A stretch of 64,000 bases of DNA from Pseudo-nitzschia pungens (taxonomy: Eukaryota > Bacillariophyta > Bacillariophyceae > Bacillariales > Bacillariaceae), in NCBI GenBank assembly GCA_037355855.1, contig CM074758.1:5553001-5617000 (forward strand). The letters run 5' to 3'. Below, one piece after another: positions 10,472-21,709 of this stretch; the stretch's first letter is position 1; every line of letters starts with the position of its first letter. A program made the translations under genes and the position numbers. The notes under the pieces are model-generated. The model was not told where the DNA came from. It did not search any database and saw only the letters and a program-made list of their open reading frames with translations.

Positions 10472-11044
10472 TGAGATCGCAAACTTGACACTTTTGCTTG
10501 AACTAATAAGTTAAAACTTACTCGTATTGTACCAACTCGTACAAGTAAACTTACAACTTGAGGAATCAGATTTAATTTGCTACTACCGGTAGGTACCGTA
10601 GTAATTGTGCCATCAAATTATCATACGAGTACCGTAACCTTACGTGTAGCGCGTTTTGTACGTGTAATTTACCCAACGAAAGATTTCTGTTGCTCTCGAG
10701 AAAAATCTGTAGATTCTGACGTCTGTCCGTCACCATTTCTTACCACAAAAACCAACCATTTTTGAGCGTGGTAATCTTATCGTCTAAAAGCCTGAACTAA
10801 AAAAAATCGGAAACGCTGTCCCGACATCAATCCAACCAAATAATGGTCCCTGAACATGAAGCCGCCGAAACTCTTTTGAAAACTGCGGCCGTTCGAGTCA
10901 ATAATTACTCGTACGAGTGCGAGCACGTACTGGTCCTAGTAACAACACGCAAAGCGGCACCGGAGCAGAAACCCATCAAGCACCTGCAACCGGCAATCCA
11001 AAGCATTGCGAGCGGAAACAGTTATTTTTCCAACAATAGTTACA
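10472..11044. other. Divergent intergenic region
   Basis: Shared upstream region between the methyltransferase (minus) and the UTP5-like gene (plus). Contains GTACCGTAACCTTACG-like words at ~10590-10650. No gene seen; it presumably carries both promoters. Confidence 0.45.
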
Positions 11045-12790
11045 ATGAACCTGCTATTGTCTGCCTCTTCTTCCGATGGTAGCTTGGCTGCTATCAAGGC
11101 CCCCTCGTCGGCTTCGTCGTCGCGACATTTGATTCGCATCTACAAGGTAGCCGATTCATCAACGACAATTCAGTCGACTCTAACTCATACGTCGAGCCTC
11201 CCTCTTTTGCAATTGGTATTTGCTGGAACAACTTCGGTCTTGGGACTTTTTGGAACGCAGGAGGTTGTTGTTTGGGATCTCGATCGTGGTGTTGTTTCTG
11301 CGACCTTTTCTGCTTCGGAAGAACAAGCCTTTTTATCTCTGGCCGTTGCCAGAAACGACGTGAACCAAAACGAAAATAAGTACTATGTCTTGGTTCGCTA
11401 CGGTCCAAAGCTTTTAGTGCAAGAGTACTTGGCCTCCAACAACAAACTCATTCGAAAGATCAAAAGTGGCCGGACAAACTCGTCGGAGGATGTCGACCAT
11501 GATGGCGAAACAGAAACCAGGGATGGAGCATCCTTGATTGTCACTTCGTCACATATTGCTGTGCGTGCGAAAGGCGGTGGAATCCGTGTCATGGACAAGG
11601 ACTCTGGAAAGAAGACCGGAAAGATCAAACTTAAGGAATCATCTTACGGAGAAGCGTCGAGTTTGGAAATGGCACCTTGCCTTGGGAATCAAAATGTTAT
11701 GGCGGCACTCGACAACACCGGAGACGCTGTCCTGTACGATCTGCATTCATGCAAAGAGGTTGCTCGTCTTCCTACCGATAACTCTACAGCACAGAGGGCC
11801 GGGCTGCAGCTCGTAGCCCAAGAAGCGAAAGATGATTCATTCACGCTCTTCCGTTGCGATTCTTTATACTCCATCTTCACCGGAACGAGTTCATCATCTC
11901 CGTACGAAAGAATAACGAAGCTGTCTACCAACAATCCTGTGGCTTTCTTCTTGAAGGATAATAATAAGGCACTAGCATTGATCCAGCAGCGAACCTCTGA
12001 TTATCAAGTGCGATGGATCAATTTATCGGAAGGTAACGCAGACGATCTACCACCCGTTTACAAATTGGACGAAGAAAGCGGATCGAAGGGGAATAATGAT
12101 ACTACCACAGCAAAGAAGCGGAATGCTTCTGAAATCAAGGTTCTTGGACCTGGACAAGCTGGTAGCGAAACAATGGAGTCTACCAAAAAGCTCAGAGTCA
12201 ACAATGACGAAGAGAATAATGAAATGGATGTTGAAGAAAACGACGACGACGACAACGACGACGACGACGATGATGGTAACGACGACGATGAAACAAAGAA
12301 CTTGACAATTGGTGAACGTCTTCAAATGTTGACCGATGCCCTGGATGATGACGATAATGACGAAGAAGAGAAGGAAGACGATGATCAAGTTGTCACCGCA
12401 GCTATTGCCGCAGCAGTTGGGAAAACAAAATTCAAGCCGCAAAAAGCTACCACCGAGTCCCTCAAGGAACTCTTGACGCAGGCGCTTCAATCGAGCGATG
12501 ACAGCCTGTTGGAATTGGCTCTTTCGGTTCATGACGTGAAAATCATTGCGATGACTATAAAAGAAATGAACGAAGACCTCTTGGTTATTCTTTTGGGAAA
12601 GCTTACATCACGGTTGGCCTCAAGCCCGCTGCGTGCAGAATCTCTTTCAATTTGGATATCGCACTGCCTGAAGAGAGGAAGCTTCGACACAGAGCACCTG
12701 GCTGTATTGAGAAATATGCTCTACGAAAGAATAGAGAGCTTTTCCGATTTACTGCGTTTAGAAGGAAGGCTATCTATGATGGTAGATTAG
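11045..12790 (+). CDS. WDR43: UTP5/WDR43-like small-subunit processome protein
   Basis: A 581-aa protein combining degenerate WD40-type repeats with a C-terminal Utp12 domain, the layout of UTP5/WDR43 in the t-UTP subcomplex of the SSU processome, which acts in early 18S rRNA processing in the nucleolus. Repeat-like segments include LPLLQLVFAGTTSVLGLF, EVVVWDLDRGVVSATFSA and DAVLYDLHSCKEVARL. A strongly acidic Asp/Glu/Asn stretch (~residues 395-470) separates the propeller from the Utp12 domain (ESLKELLTQALQSSD to LLRLEGRLSMM). The start at 11045 (MNLLLSASSSDG) places the first repeat at the N-terminus; an in-frame ATG at 11006 would add 13 residues. Single exon. Confidence 0.8.
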   Translation: MNLLLSASSSDGSLAAIKAPSSASSSRHLIRIYKVADSSTTIQSTLTHTSSLPLLQLVFAGTTSVLGLFGTQEVVVWDLDRGVVSATFSASEEQAFLSLAVARNDVNQNENKYYVLVRYGPKLLVQEYLASNNKLIRKIKSGRTNSSEDVDHDGETETRDGASLIVTSSHIAVRAKGGGIRVMDKDSGKKTGKIKLKESSYGEASSLEMAPCLGNQNVMAALDNTGDAVLYDLHSCKEVARLPTDNSTAQRAGLQLVAQEAKDDSFTLFRCDSLYSIFTGTSSSSPYERITKLSTNNPVAFFLKDNNKALALIQQRTSDYQVRWINLSEGNADDLPPVYKLDEESGSKGNNDTTTAKKRNASEIKVLGPGQAGSETMESTKKLRVNNDEENNEMDVEENDDDDNDDDDDDGNDDDETKNLTIGERLQMLTDALDDDDNDEEEKEDDDQVVTAAIAAAVGKTKFKPQKATTESLKELLTQALQSSDDSLLELALSVHDVKIIAMTIKEMNEDLLVILLGKLTSRLASSPLRAESLSIWISHCLKRGSFDTEHLAVLRNMLYERIESFSDLLRLEGRLSMMVD

Positions 12791-14152
12791 TTACTTTGGA
12801 AGCGCATAGGGAACTGTCACAGATACTAAAAACAAATTATTGAATCTCATTCGTCTTTGTTTATCGTTCGAATTGATCGAGATCGGTTTAAGTTGTATCC
12901 AGGCTAGAATAAAGATTTTACCATTATGAACGCTGTATGGTGTGATGTAATACAACAGGGTAATTGTAACCACGATGATGATGATGATGATTCTGTAAAT
13001 GGAAAAATTACCAAATTTCAATCAGTTCAATCATAAAGTATTGACTTTGTTGCTTGCCACCACAAACAACAAGGTGATTGATTACAAAGCAGTCGAGTTT
13101 GTGGAAATGCTGGCATGGGAAAGAAGTAGTTATTGGCTTCAAAATCAATTGAATTGCTGTACCAGCAGTAAGTTACTCAATGTAACACCATGACCACCGT
13201 CAAAACAACAACAATCCAATATTAAATAGGATGCAATTAGGTCATTAGTCCGTTTCTCAATGTTATTTTAATTTTAAAATTGAAACAAAATCAACAAGAT
13301 TTTACAGTTGTCTCTGGTCGTGTGCTTGTTTGTTTGTTGCTTGTTGCTTGTTGCTTGTTGCTTGTTGCTTGTTGCTTGTTGCTTGTTGCTTGTTGCTTGT
13401 TGCTTGTTGCTTGTTGCTTGTTGCTTGTTGCTTGTTGCTTGTTGCTTGTTGCTTGTTGCTTGTTGCTTGTTGCTTGTTGCTTGTTGCTTGTTGCTTGTTG
13501 CTTGTTGATTGTTGATTGTTGATTGTTGATTGTTGATTGTTGATTGTTGATTGTTGATTGTTGATTGTTGCTTGTTGCTTGTTGATTGTTGATTGTTGAT
13601 TGTTGATTGTTCATTGTTCATTGTTCATTGTTCATTGTTCATTGTTCATTGTTCATTGTTCATTGTTCATTGTTCATTGTTCATTGTTGATTGAATGAGC
13701 CATATTCTTCGAATGTTTTCTTCAAAAATAATTAAAAAAAAGAAGTTAAAATTCGGTTGATTGACATTAACTTACTCGTGCTCTTGCGTAAGTTACGTAC
13801 TTGTAATCTTAGCTCGCAGTCGCAGGGAAAAAAAAGACAGGATTGCATTCCATCGAAGATTGATTTTGATTGATTGATTCCAACCACACTTTGGTTCGCT
13901 TTTGATTCGGGATTGAATAATTTGGGGGAAATCTCAAACGATCGCTAAGACGGGGAATCATCAACAAGAGCAAACAGTTCTTGGATCTTTCGGCCTCTTT
14001 CGATGATATCCGTCCCCGCAAATTTTGACTGGATCGTTCGTGGAGTTTTGTCGTTCTCAATCAAAAAAGCAGCGACAAGACCGGTTTAGGGATGACCGTT
14101 GCCATTACCATAGTCTTACTTTTTTATTGGAACAATAAAAATACAAACAAGG
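12791..14152. other. Intergenic with long heptanucleotide array
   Basis: Between the UTP5-like and E1 genes. Apart from the TTGNTTG array (13330-13690, listed separately) and a short GAT trinucleotide tract near 12975, it is AT-rich with no convincing gene. Confidence 0.45.
13330..13690. repeat. Heptanucleotide tandem array with ordered variant blocks
   Basis: About 50 tandem copies of a 7-base unit. The unit is TTGCTTG for the first ~24 copies, TTGATTG for ~9, TTGCTTG for two, TTGATTG for about four, then TTCATTG for ~11. Variants are in blocks, not mixed, which points to repeated slippage or local conversion. Because 7 is not a multiple of 3 and the unit has few stops, all frames look open; those frames are not genes. 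Confidence 0.95.
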
Positions 14153-17100
14153 TTGTTTCGTTTACTATCGAAATTGGTATCACCCACAATCATTTCTGCT
14201 CCTAATAGTCTCGATCGGTCTTCGAGCACTACTCAACAGTTCAATATCTCTTCCTCTACTCCACCATCCAAACGACAAAAAACAATGGCGTCCGACGAGG
14301 CTATCCCGATGGAAGCTTCCGCGACTACCGAAGGTACGAACCGCGATGAAACGAGTTGCAGCCGATGCATCACCTGTATTTCCGTGGGCAAATGTTTCCC
14401 TCTGGAACGGAAATAAAAACTCAGCCTTCTTACATCTTTGTCGTCATCGATTGATCGATTCATTTTCATTCATTCATTCGTTCGTATAGTCGATGAAAAG
14501 TTGTATTCCCGCCAACTCTATGTTATGGGCCACGAGGCACAGCGTCGCATGATGGCTTCCAAAGCTCTGTTGGTGGGATGCTCTGGTCTTGGTGCCGAAG
14601 TCGCTAAGAACTGCATTCTTGCCGGAATCCATTCCATGGTTTTGGTTGATCCCCTACCGGCGAACACTTACGATCTTGGTGGAAATTTTTACTTGAAGCC
14701 CGAAGATGTCTCCACAGGCATGAGTCGTGCAGAGATTTGCCGACCACTGCTAGCGGAATTGAACCCATATGTCAACGTGAGCGTCGCGTCTGAAGTAACT
14801 TCTCTCACGGAAGAGCAGCTCATTCCTCTGTTGGATACAGGCATTACCTGCTTAGTTGTCACCATTCCGCTGAGCAAGGAATTGCTCGTAGCACTGAATG
14901 AAAAGTGCCGTGCGGTCAATGCTTGCTTTGTCTATTCCTTGTCCTGTGGTGCCTTTGGACAAGTATTTTGCGACTTTGGTCCCTCGTTTGTTTGCAGTGA
15001 CAAGGATGGCAATCCACCCGCCACCTCCCAGATCGAATCCGTTGTCGAAGAAAACGAGAAGGTCGTCGTCAAAGTCCTCGAGGATCAAGGTCGTCACGGA
15101 TTGGAAACTGGGGACACGGTCACTTTTGCTCGACTGAAGGGTCTTCCGGGATTGGAAACCAACAAAAACTACGTGGTGAAGGTGACGGGACCTTACACTT
15201 TCGAGATTGAAGGGGAGGCCGGCAAAGCTATCACCATTGCTGGCGAAGCTCAACAGGGTTACATCACCCAAGTCAAGCAACCGGTAACGATTGCCTTCGA
15301 AACGTACGAGAAGCGATTGGCAGACCTCGGAGAATGCATGATGTCAGACTTTGCCAAATTCGATCGTCCTCCTTTGTTGCACAAGGCTTTCCAAGCCTTA
15401 GAAGAATTTCGTTCCGGGAATGCTGGTGAATACCCTACGCCCGGAGATGTCGACGCTTGTAAGAAGGTCGTAGACATTGTCAACACAGCTAGTGTATCAG
15501 CTGGAGAGGATACTCTGACCGCGTCACAAGAGCGCATTGTCCTTCAGCTAGCTTCCGGTGCAAAGGCAATTTTGAGTCCCATGTGTGCCGCTCTTGGTGG
15601 TATCGTGGGACAAGAAGTTCTGAAGGCATGCAGTGCGAAATTCTCTCCCATCAATGGATTCTTCTTTCTGGATGCCGATGAAACTCTGCCAGACGAATTG
15701 TTGTCTATCGACGAGGTTGCCCCGCAGAACGACGGCAAAAGATACGATTCTCAAATAGCCTGTTATGGAAAGGAACTCCAACAAAAACTTCTTGACCTAA
15801 ACTACTTCATTGTCGGAGCAGGTGCCATTGGCTGTGAAATGCTCAAAAACTGGGCACTAATGGTAAATATTTTACTCGCGACACTCCGATGCATTGCTTG
15901 CTTCTTTTTGTGATTTCTGATGAAAATTCATTTCCCCTTTGTCTTTGCATTTGAAAATAGGGTGTTGGATGTGGACCTGAGGGGCATATTACTGTGACAG
16001 ACATGGATCGTATTGAAAAATCAAATTTGTCGCGGCAGTTTCTTTTCCGTAGCAAGGATATCAACCATTTTAAATCTTCTTCCGCGGCAAATGCTGTAAA
16101 GGAGATGAATCCGGACATCAAGATTACCGCCCTGCAAGAAAAAGTAGCTCCCGACACGGAACACATCTTTGGTGACAAGTTTTACGACAAATTATCTGGG
16201 GTTTGTACTGCTCTCGATAACGTCGAAGCTCGTTTGTACGTTGATCAACGATGCGTCTTTTACCGGTTGCCAATGTTGGAGAGTGGAACATTGGGAACAA
16301 AAGGAAATACCCAAGTCGTTGTCCCGGGAATCACGGAAAACTACGGCGCTACTCGTGATCCTCCAGAAAAATCGATTCCAGTTTGCACCCTCAAGAATTT
16401 CCCCAACCAAATCCAGCATACGTTGCAATGGGCAAGAGATTACTTTGAGGGCGAGTTCAAACAAGCTGCCGAGGACGTCAATTCGTACTTGAGTCAATCT
16501 CCTGAAGATTACCTAGCCAGTCTACAACCCAACAACAGAAATGAGACCATGAAAAATATCCAACGTACGCTGGTCGATGACCGTCCTGTAACCTTTGAAG
16601 ACTGTGTTGCTTGGGCTCGTTTGAAATTTGAGGATCTTTTCAACAATCAAATTCGTCAGCTTCTGCACAATTTTCCCAAGGATCAAGTCACTTCTACCGG
16701 GACAAAATTTTGGTCCGGTTCGAAGCGTTGCCCAGTTCCTCTCAACTTTGACCTCAACTCACAATGCGAGGATGCTGAAATGATGAATCACCTTGATTTT
16801 ATTGTGGCGGCAGCAAATTTGAGAGCTACCATGTACGGTATCAAGGGACGCACCGACAAGGAATACTTTGAATCGACCATCACGGATATCATCGTTCCAG
16901 ACTTTACTCCAAAATCTGGTGTCAAGATTGCTGCTAACGACGAGGAGGCAAAGGCAAACGAAGACAACATGACCTCAGATGACGACGAAGCCGCGGCCAT
17001 TTTGAACTCTCTTCCGAAAAAAGCCGATCTCGCCGGCTTTCAGTTGACACCTATTGATTTTGACAAGGATCTCGACGACCACATGTTGTTTGTGACAGCT

Positions 17101-17694
17101 TGTTCCAATTTGCGTGCACTAAACTATTCCATTCCTACTGAGGACACGCACAGATCACGTGCCATTGCCGGGAGAATCATTCCAGCAATTGCTACCACCA
17201 CGGCATTGGTAACGGGGCTGATTTGTATGGAATTGTACAAGATAATCGGATCAACACGCAAGACTACAACAATTGAGGCTTACAAGAACGGGTTTTTGAA
17301 CTTGGCTGTTCCATTCATGACCCTGAGTGAACCGACTGCGCCTAAGGCTACCAAAGCAATGTTGAAAGGCAAGGAATGGAATTGGACCGCTTGGGATTCT
17401 CTGGACGTTAATTTGGGCAATATCACGTTGGGAGAGTTCATGGATTACTTCGAGAAAGAGTATAATTTGGAAATTTCCATGCTTTCTTATGGAGTTTCAA
17501 TCCTTTACAGTTTCTTTGCAAATAAGCAAAAGGTTGCAGAACGAAAGGTAATGAAGATGACGGATGTGATTACCAGTATCACGAAGAAAGAGTTCCCACC
17601 CGACCAATTGTTCATTATCTTGGAAGTGATCGCCAACGACAAGGAGACCGACGAAGAAGTTGATTTGCCTTACATCAAGTTCCGAGTTGCGTAG
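14153..17694 (+). CDS. UBA1: Ubiquitin-activating enzyme E1, three exons
   Basis: Exons 14153-14333, 14490-15862 and 15961-17694, introns of 156 and 98 nt, both GT-AG and in frame; total 1095 aa. E1 adenylates ubiquitin with ATP, forms a thioester on its own cysteine and passes ubiquitin to E2 enzymes. Visible parts: inactive adenylation half (LYSRQLYVMGHEAQ, LVGCSGLGAEVAKN), active adenylation half with the nucleotide loop VGAGAIGCEMLKN and, across the second intron, GVGCGPEGHITVTDMDRIE followed by KSNLSRQFLFR; catalytic cysteine in SIPVCTLKNFPNQIQ (codon at 16384); ubiquitin-fold domain at the C-terminus ending YIKFRVA. The long start includes PPSKRQKT, which resembles the nuclear signal of the long UBA1 form in animals; the inner ATG at 14285 would give 1051 aa. 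Both could be used. Confidence 0.95.
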
Positions 17695-17951
17695 ATTTCT
17701 TGAACATTGTTCAAATAGGGATTCATTCAAATTGTCACAACTCCGATAGTTTTCTACTTTAGGCCAAGATATTGTTTTACTACTTCGCATTAGTTTGGTA
17801 GATAGCAGTGGATCTTTTATCTTCGTCATTTCTTTAAGACTTTTTATCTCGTAATCTCTCGGGCAGAACCAAGAGAACTTTTTTTCACTTTTTTGACTTT
17901 TCAAAATCTGACATCAGCAAAGCAACCGTCAACACGAAAGCAACAAGCCTT

Positions 17952-19640
17952 TCACATCGAAAAACGAGTCGGGTCAAAAGCAAACACCTGAGTCGCATCA
18001 ACGTAACCAGTTTTTTTGGATGATCCTGAACTCATACCATTCGTTGTGCTGAGATTTCCTATACCGAAATTGCCCGTCATTGCACCATCCATTTTGGATT
18101 CTTTTGTCTCTTCCTCCTCTTCTTCTTCCATTTGATCATAAGGATCCGGGCCACAGCAAGAGCACCCGTTGCGAGACGCCTGCTTCATTGTCCAGTGTTC
18201 TTTGGGCAACACTGTGTCTTGCAGCGTTTTGTTTCCGATCAAAATCTGTTTGTGCTGAAAACAGCAATTTTCGATCATCTTTTTGTCATGTTCGGACAGG
18301 ACAGCCGACTTCTCGATCTTTGCCTGTACATTTGCAAGGTTTGTGTTGTAATCTTTCATCCATTCTCTGGCAGCGTCAATCACTCCTTCCGAAACGGGAC
18401 GTCCTTGGCAACCTGTTACGTATTGCAGGAAAGAATTCAACGACCAGTAGGAGTCCGTTCCGTATTCGAAATCTCCCACTGGACAAGACAGGAAGCCCAA
18501 CTTGAAACAGTATGGCACATACCCATTGGTTGCCTCTTCGTTTTTCAGTTTGAAGTATGCGTCGACACTGCTAAGCCATGCCTCCAGAACTCGTGCCTGT
18601 TTCAAAGGTACTTGCGCTAAAGATCGTTCCATAGCACCCCCCCTTCCACCGAGCGTAGCGTCGTGGCTCAGCGGAGAATCTGATGGCAGTGGTATGGTTA
18701 TTCGCACGGGATCATTACCCATGCCTCCAATAATTGAACTTAGGTTTGGAATGAGTCTGCTTCGGGCATACATACGTTCGGCGTAAATACCTCTTTTTAC
18801 AGATGCAACGCAGCCGTCATATGCAAAGACGTGACGGTCTTCAGGGAAGGCACTCTGGATCAATGGCAAGAGGGTGGCGACGAGAGCTTGTCCTGGTAGA
18901 GTAAACATTACAGTTTTGGCGTCGCCTACCTGTTGTCGAACACTCCAGGCATTGAGACGGCACAGAGCAAAGATAAGTTTTTTGATTTTCGACGATGCCA
19001 CGAGGGAAGCCTCTGCCAACTGTGCTATTTGAATCATCCAGAAAGGTTCCGACACTACGGCCACTCCAGACTTTGATTCTTTTACCAACGATTCCAATAA
19101 ATTTATCGCTTCTCCAGAACTGGCATCCGCTACGAAGCAGAGCGCTGTTGTGGTCAGTTGGTTTTCAAAAGCTTGTGCGAGTTTCATACCAAACTTGACC
19201 AACGGAAGTTGATATAATGTCTTTGTATCACCTTGCTCTCGAACCACAAACAAGTAGAATTCTTCCAGGGGATCATGTGGATCCTTGTCAATTTTAAGGG
19301 GATAAAATCTAGATTCTGTGTCCTTCTTGTCAACGATTTTCGTAATAAAGGTATTCATCTCTTCCTCTTTCGATATATATTCCGTATTCTTCATTACTAT
19401 TTCTGGGTCGTCATTGTATGCCATTTGGCCACCTGCCAAGCTGTAGCTCATCAGCAACTTTGTCTTATCAACCGCTTTTTTCCAACTGTATTTGTACTCT
19501 GCTCGTCGTTTTGAGTTCAGTTCAGCGGGGCCCAGAATCTTGCGCGACACCCTGTCCGTTTGCAAAAGTACAAGTCCAGCCACAACGGAAGCTGCCGAGG
19601 TTGCCACCAACGGGAAAAATAAGTCCGAACATGTAGTCAT
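17952..19640 (-). CDS. Hypothetical membrane-anchored protein, 562 aa
   Basis: A 562-aa single-exon frame that I cannot assign to a family. One N-terminal hydrophobic segment (residues ~6-27, FFPLVATSAASVVAGLVLLQ) would act as a signal anchor. The middle (~150-290) has alternating strands and helices, e.g. TTTALCFVADASSGEAINLL, SGVAVVSEPFWMIQIA and DAKTVMFTLPGQALVATLLP, which resembles an alpha/beta-hydrolase-like layout, with GQA at the elbow position where GxSxG would be; this is only a suggestion. An Arg/Gly stretch SHDATLGGRGGAMERSL follows. The C-terminus has a Cys-rich patch (NGCSCCGP), an acidic run and a Gly/Ser-rich tail. It is convergent with the E1 gene, 257 bases away. Confidence 0.72.
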   Translation of the reverse strand: MTTCSDLFFPLVATSAASVVAGLVLLQTDRVSRKILGPAELNSKRRAEYKYSWKKAVDKTKLLMSYSLAGGQMAYNDDPEIVMKNTEYISKEEEMNTFITKIVDKKDTESRFYPLKIDKDPHDPLEEFYLFVVREQGDTKTLYQLPLVKFGMKLAQAFENQLTTTALCFVADASSGEAINLLESLVKESKSGVAVVSEPFWMIQIAQLAEASLVASSKIKKLIFALCRLNAWSVRQQVGDAKTVMFTLPGQALVATLLPLIQSAFPEDRHVFAYDGCVASVKRGIYAERMYARSRLIPNLSSIIGGMGNDPVRITIPLPSDSPLSHDATLGGRGGAMERSLAQVPLKQARVLEAWLSSVDAYFKLKNEEATNGYVPYCFKLGFLSCPVGDFEYGTDSYWSLNSFLQYVTGCQGRPVSEGVIDAAREWMKDYNTNLANVQAKIEKSAVLSEHDKKMIENCCFQHKQILIGNKTLQDTVLPKEHWTMKQASRNGCSCCGPDPYDQMEEEEEEETKESKMDGAMTGNFGIGNLSTTNGMSSGSSKKTGYVDATQVFAFDPTRFSM

Positions 19641-21709
19641 TTTGTCTATTTCATAGAAAGTCGGTGCGGTGCGATCTTTGCTTTGTTTTGAGTTTGGATA
19701 TGATTGATCGTTTTGTTTTCGGTATCACTGCTCGTTATGCGTAGGGCTAAGACTACGAAATAATACGGTAAGGTACCTGGTGCGTCGCAGAATGCATTCC
19801 ATCGCCTTGTCACATGTTGTTATGTTGTTGCGGTAAACGTATGTGCGTACCGTAGATTCCTCTCCTTGATGTAGTACAAGTAAGCCCGGTACAACATTCG
19901 GACAGCACCCGTGTGATGATACAAAAAATAAAACGAAGGAAACCAGTACCGGTAAGGTTAATTACGTCGCAGTTAGACCGAAAGTTACGTAAGAGAGGGA
20001 TGAATGTAACCTGGTACCAGATGCTTAGCCGTGCTGAAGTGAAAAAGGTAGAACCGTTCTCTAACCATCTGTGATTCTGTGTGTTGGGTTGTTGGATTTC
20101 ACTCGCATGTTCGTGCGACTTAACCGGTAAGGTTAAGGTTACCGTAAAAAAGGCGAAGTAATTGGATTCACCGCGATTCATATCCCCCAGAAATAAGTCT
20201 TCCCCTAAAATTCAAAAGCGGTCGACATTCGGCATTCACACGTTGCTCGTTCCCAGGCTCAACAACCGGTTTTGAAAAACCTCGAATCAATCATCTCGAC
20301 ATCGGTTGCGAGTCCTTTCGTTTGAGGTTATGGGAAGGAAGTATTCTTTGAACAGCTCTTGTTTCACTTGCCGCCCAACTGTTCTTTGGCACATATATTT
20401 CGAATGTACCAAAATAATCTGTACCAAACGACGTCCTTGTTCCCCTTTCAGCGAATGCACAGCAGTTTTGGCTTCCGTTCACTTGCAAAATGCAGACATC
20501 TCGAAAATGCTAAACGTCCAACGTAGACTCGATGAAACATGTCCGCAATCTATCAAATCACCTATGTTCACGCCTCTAACGTTCTCGGTTTTTATCGGAA
20601 ATTTGTTGTGTTCTTGTCCCTGAATCCGGGTCCGAATATCGACATGCTTGCGAATTGTTATCTATGATCTTGGGAATTGATCGCTGCGGATTTTATGGGA
20701 GAGGGAAGCAATGATTTCTGGTGTTTCTCGACGAGAGGGACAGTCGTAATTGTAGTGACGTACTTGTGCTGGTACCAGTACTGTACAGGCACATGATGTC
20801 TAGCGTTTTGGATGACAAACGAGAAAGATAATACTTACTCGCACTGCGGGTGTTCCCCATTCTCACTATGATGGCTTTTGATTTTGATTGAAAGCGTGAG
20901 CTGACAGGTGAACCCAAAAAATGATGACTGCTGAACATCTCGATTTTGCGTGCAAAATCCATTTTTTGGCCTAAATTGAGATGGGAATGGCCTTTTCGAA
21001 GTTCTTAGTCGAAGTATTCGACTACTGTATTTCCACCAGAACCCTAATGGAACATCACCAGAATTAAGGATAAAAACTATCACAACAACAGCACAGTAAT
21101 AATAGTAATAATAATAATACAAAGAAGTAATAATGTTAGAGGGCAAAGGTCTGGTGTCGGCATCTGTCATAACTGACAAACGTAGCACTTCGTAGTAGAT
21201 AAGAAATATTGTGATAGGACAACAACCCTATGGAAACATGGGGTCAAAACTTTTTTGACGGGCGGTGCCAACAGGGTTCTTAGCAAACAAGCAACACAAT
21301 AATATTAGTACAATGTCCTCAATCGAGCCATAACGATCAACCGGGATGAGCACAGCTCTCCCTTTCCTTCCCTTCCATCTCCAATACGAAAAACGTGTAT
21401 GCGGAAGTCTGAAATTTTCGCGGAAAACGTTATGAAATGTAGCATGATGCAGATGCTGTTTTCCCCATCAGAGGAAGTTAATATCGAAAGACAACTTCTT
21501 AATTTTTGATTCCGTTCCGTAGTTTTGCTCGGCATGGAATCGGTATTCTATTTATTACACCATGTATTATGTTGTGTTTGTGTATGCCTTTATTTCTGTG
21601 TGTTTGTGCCATCTAAGCAGAGTCATGGCCAACTACGAGTGATAGGGAGCAGTATTGATGGCACCGTCATAGACCGTGAATTCCAGAGTGAGCAGGATCG
21701 ACGGCATCA
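19641..21709. other. 2-kb intergenic region, no gene supported
   Basis: Holds the upstream side of the 562-aa gene and the downstream side of the rhodanese gene. Contains GTAAGGTTAAGGTTACCG-like words near 19945 and 20130 and an AATAAT tract near 21095-21125. Short frames at 20291-20623 and 20835-21188 have no recognisable features and are not called. Confidence 0.45.

Noticed and set aside
13274..13621. Long frames on both strands encoding CLLLVAC or SNKQQAT repeats
   Set aside because: They come only from the heptamer array; a 7-base unit cycles through all frames and gives open frames without meaning.
13330..13690. Heptamer array as a telomere
   Set aside because: It lies between two intact genes far from the window ends and the unit is not the TTAGGG type; no sign of a chromosome end.
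20291..21188. Frames of 65-117 aa in the 2-kb intergenic region
   Set aside because: No family features and no splice-linked partners; cannot be supported.
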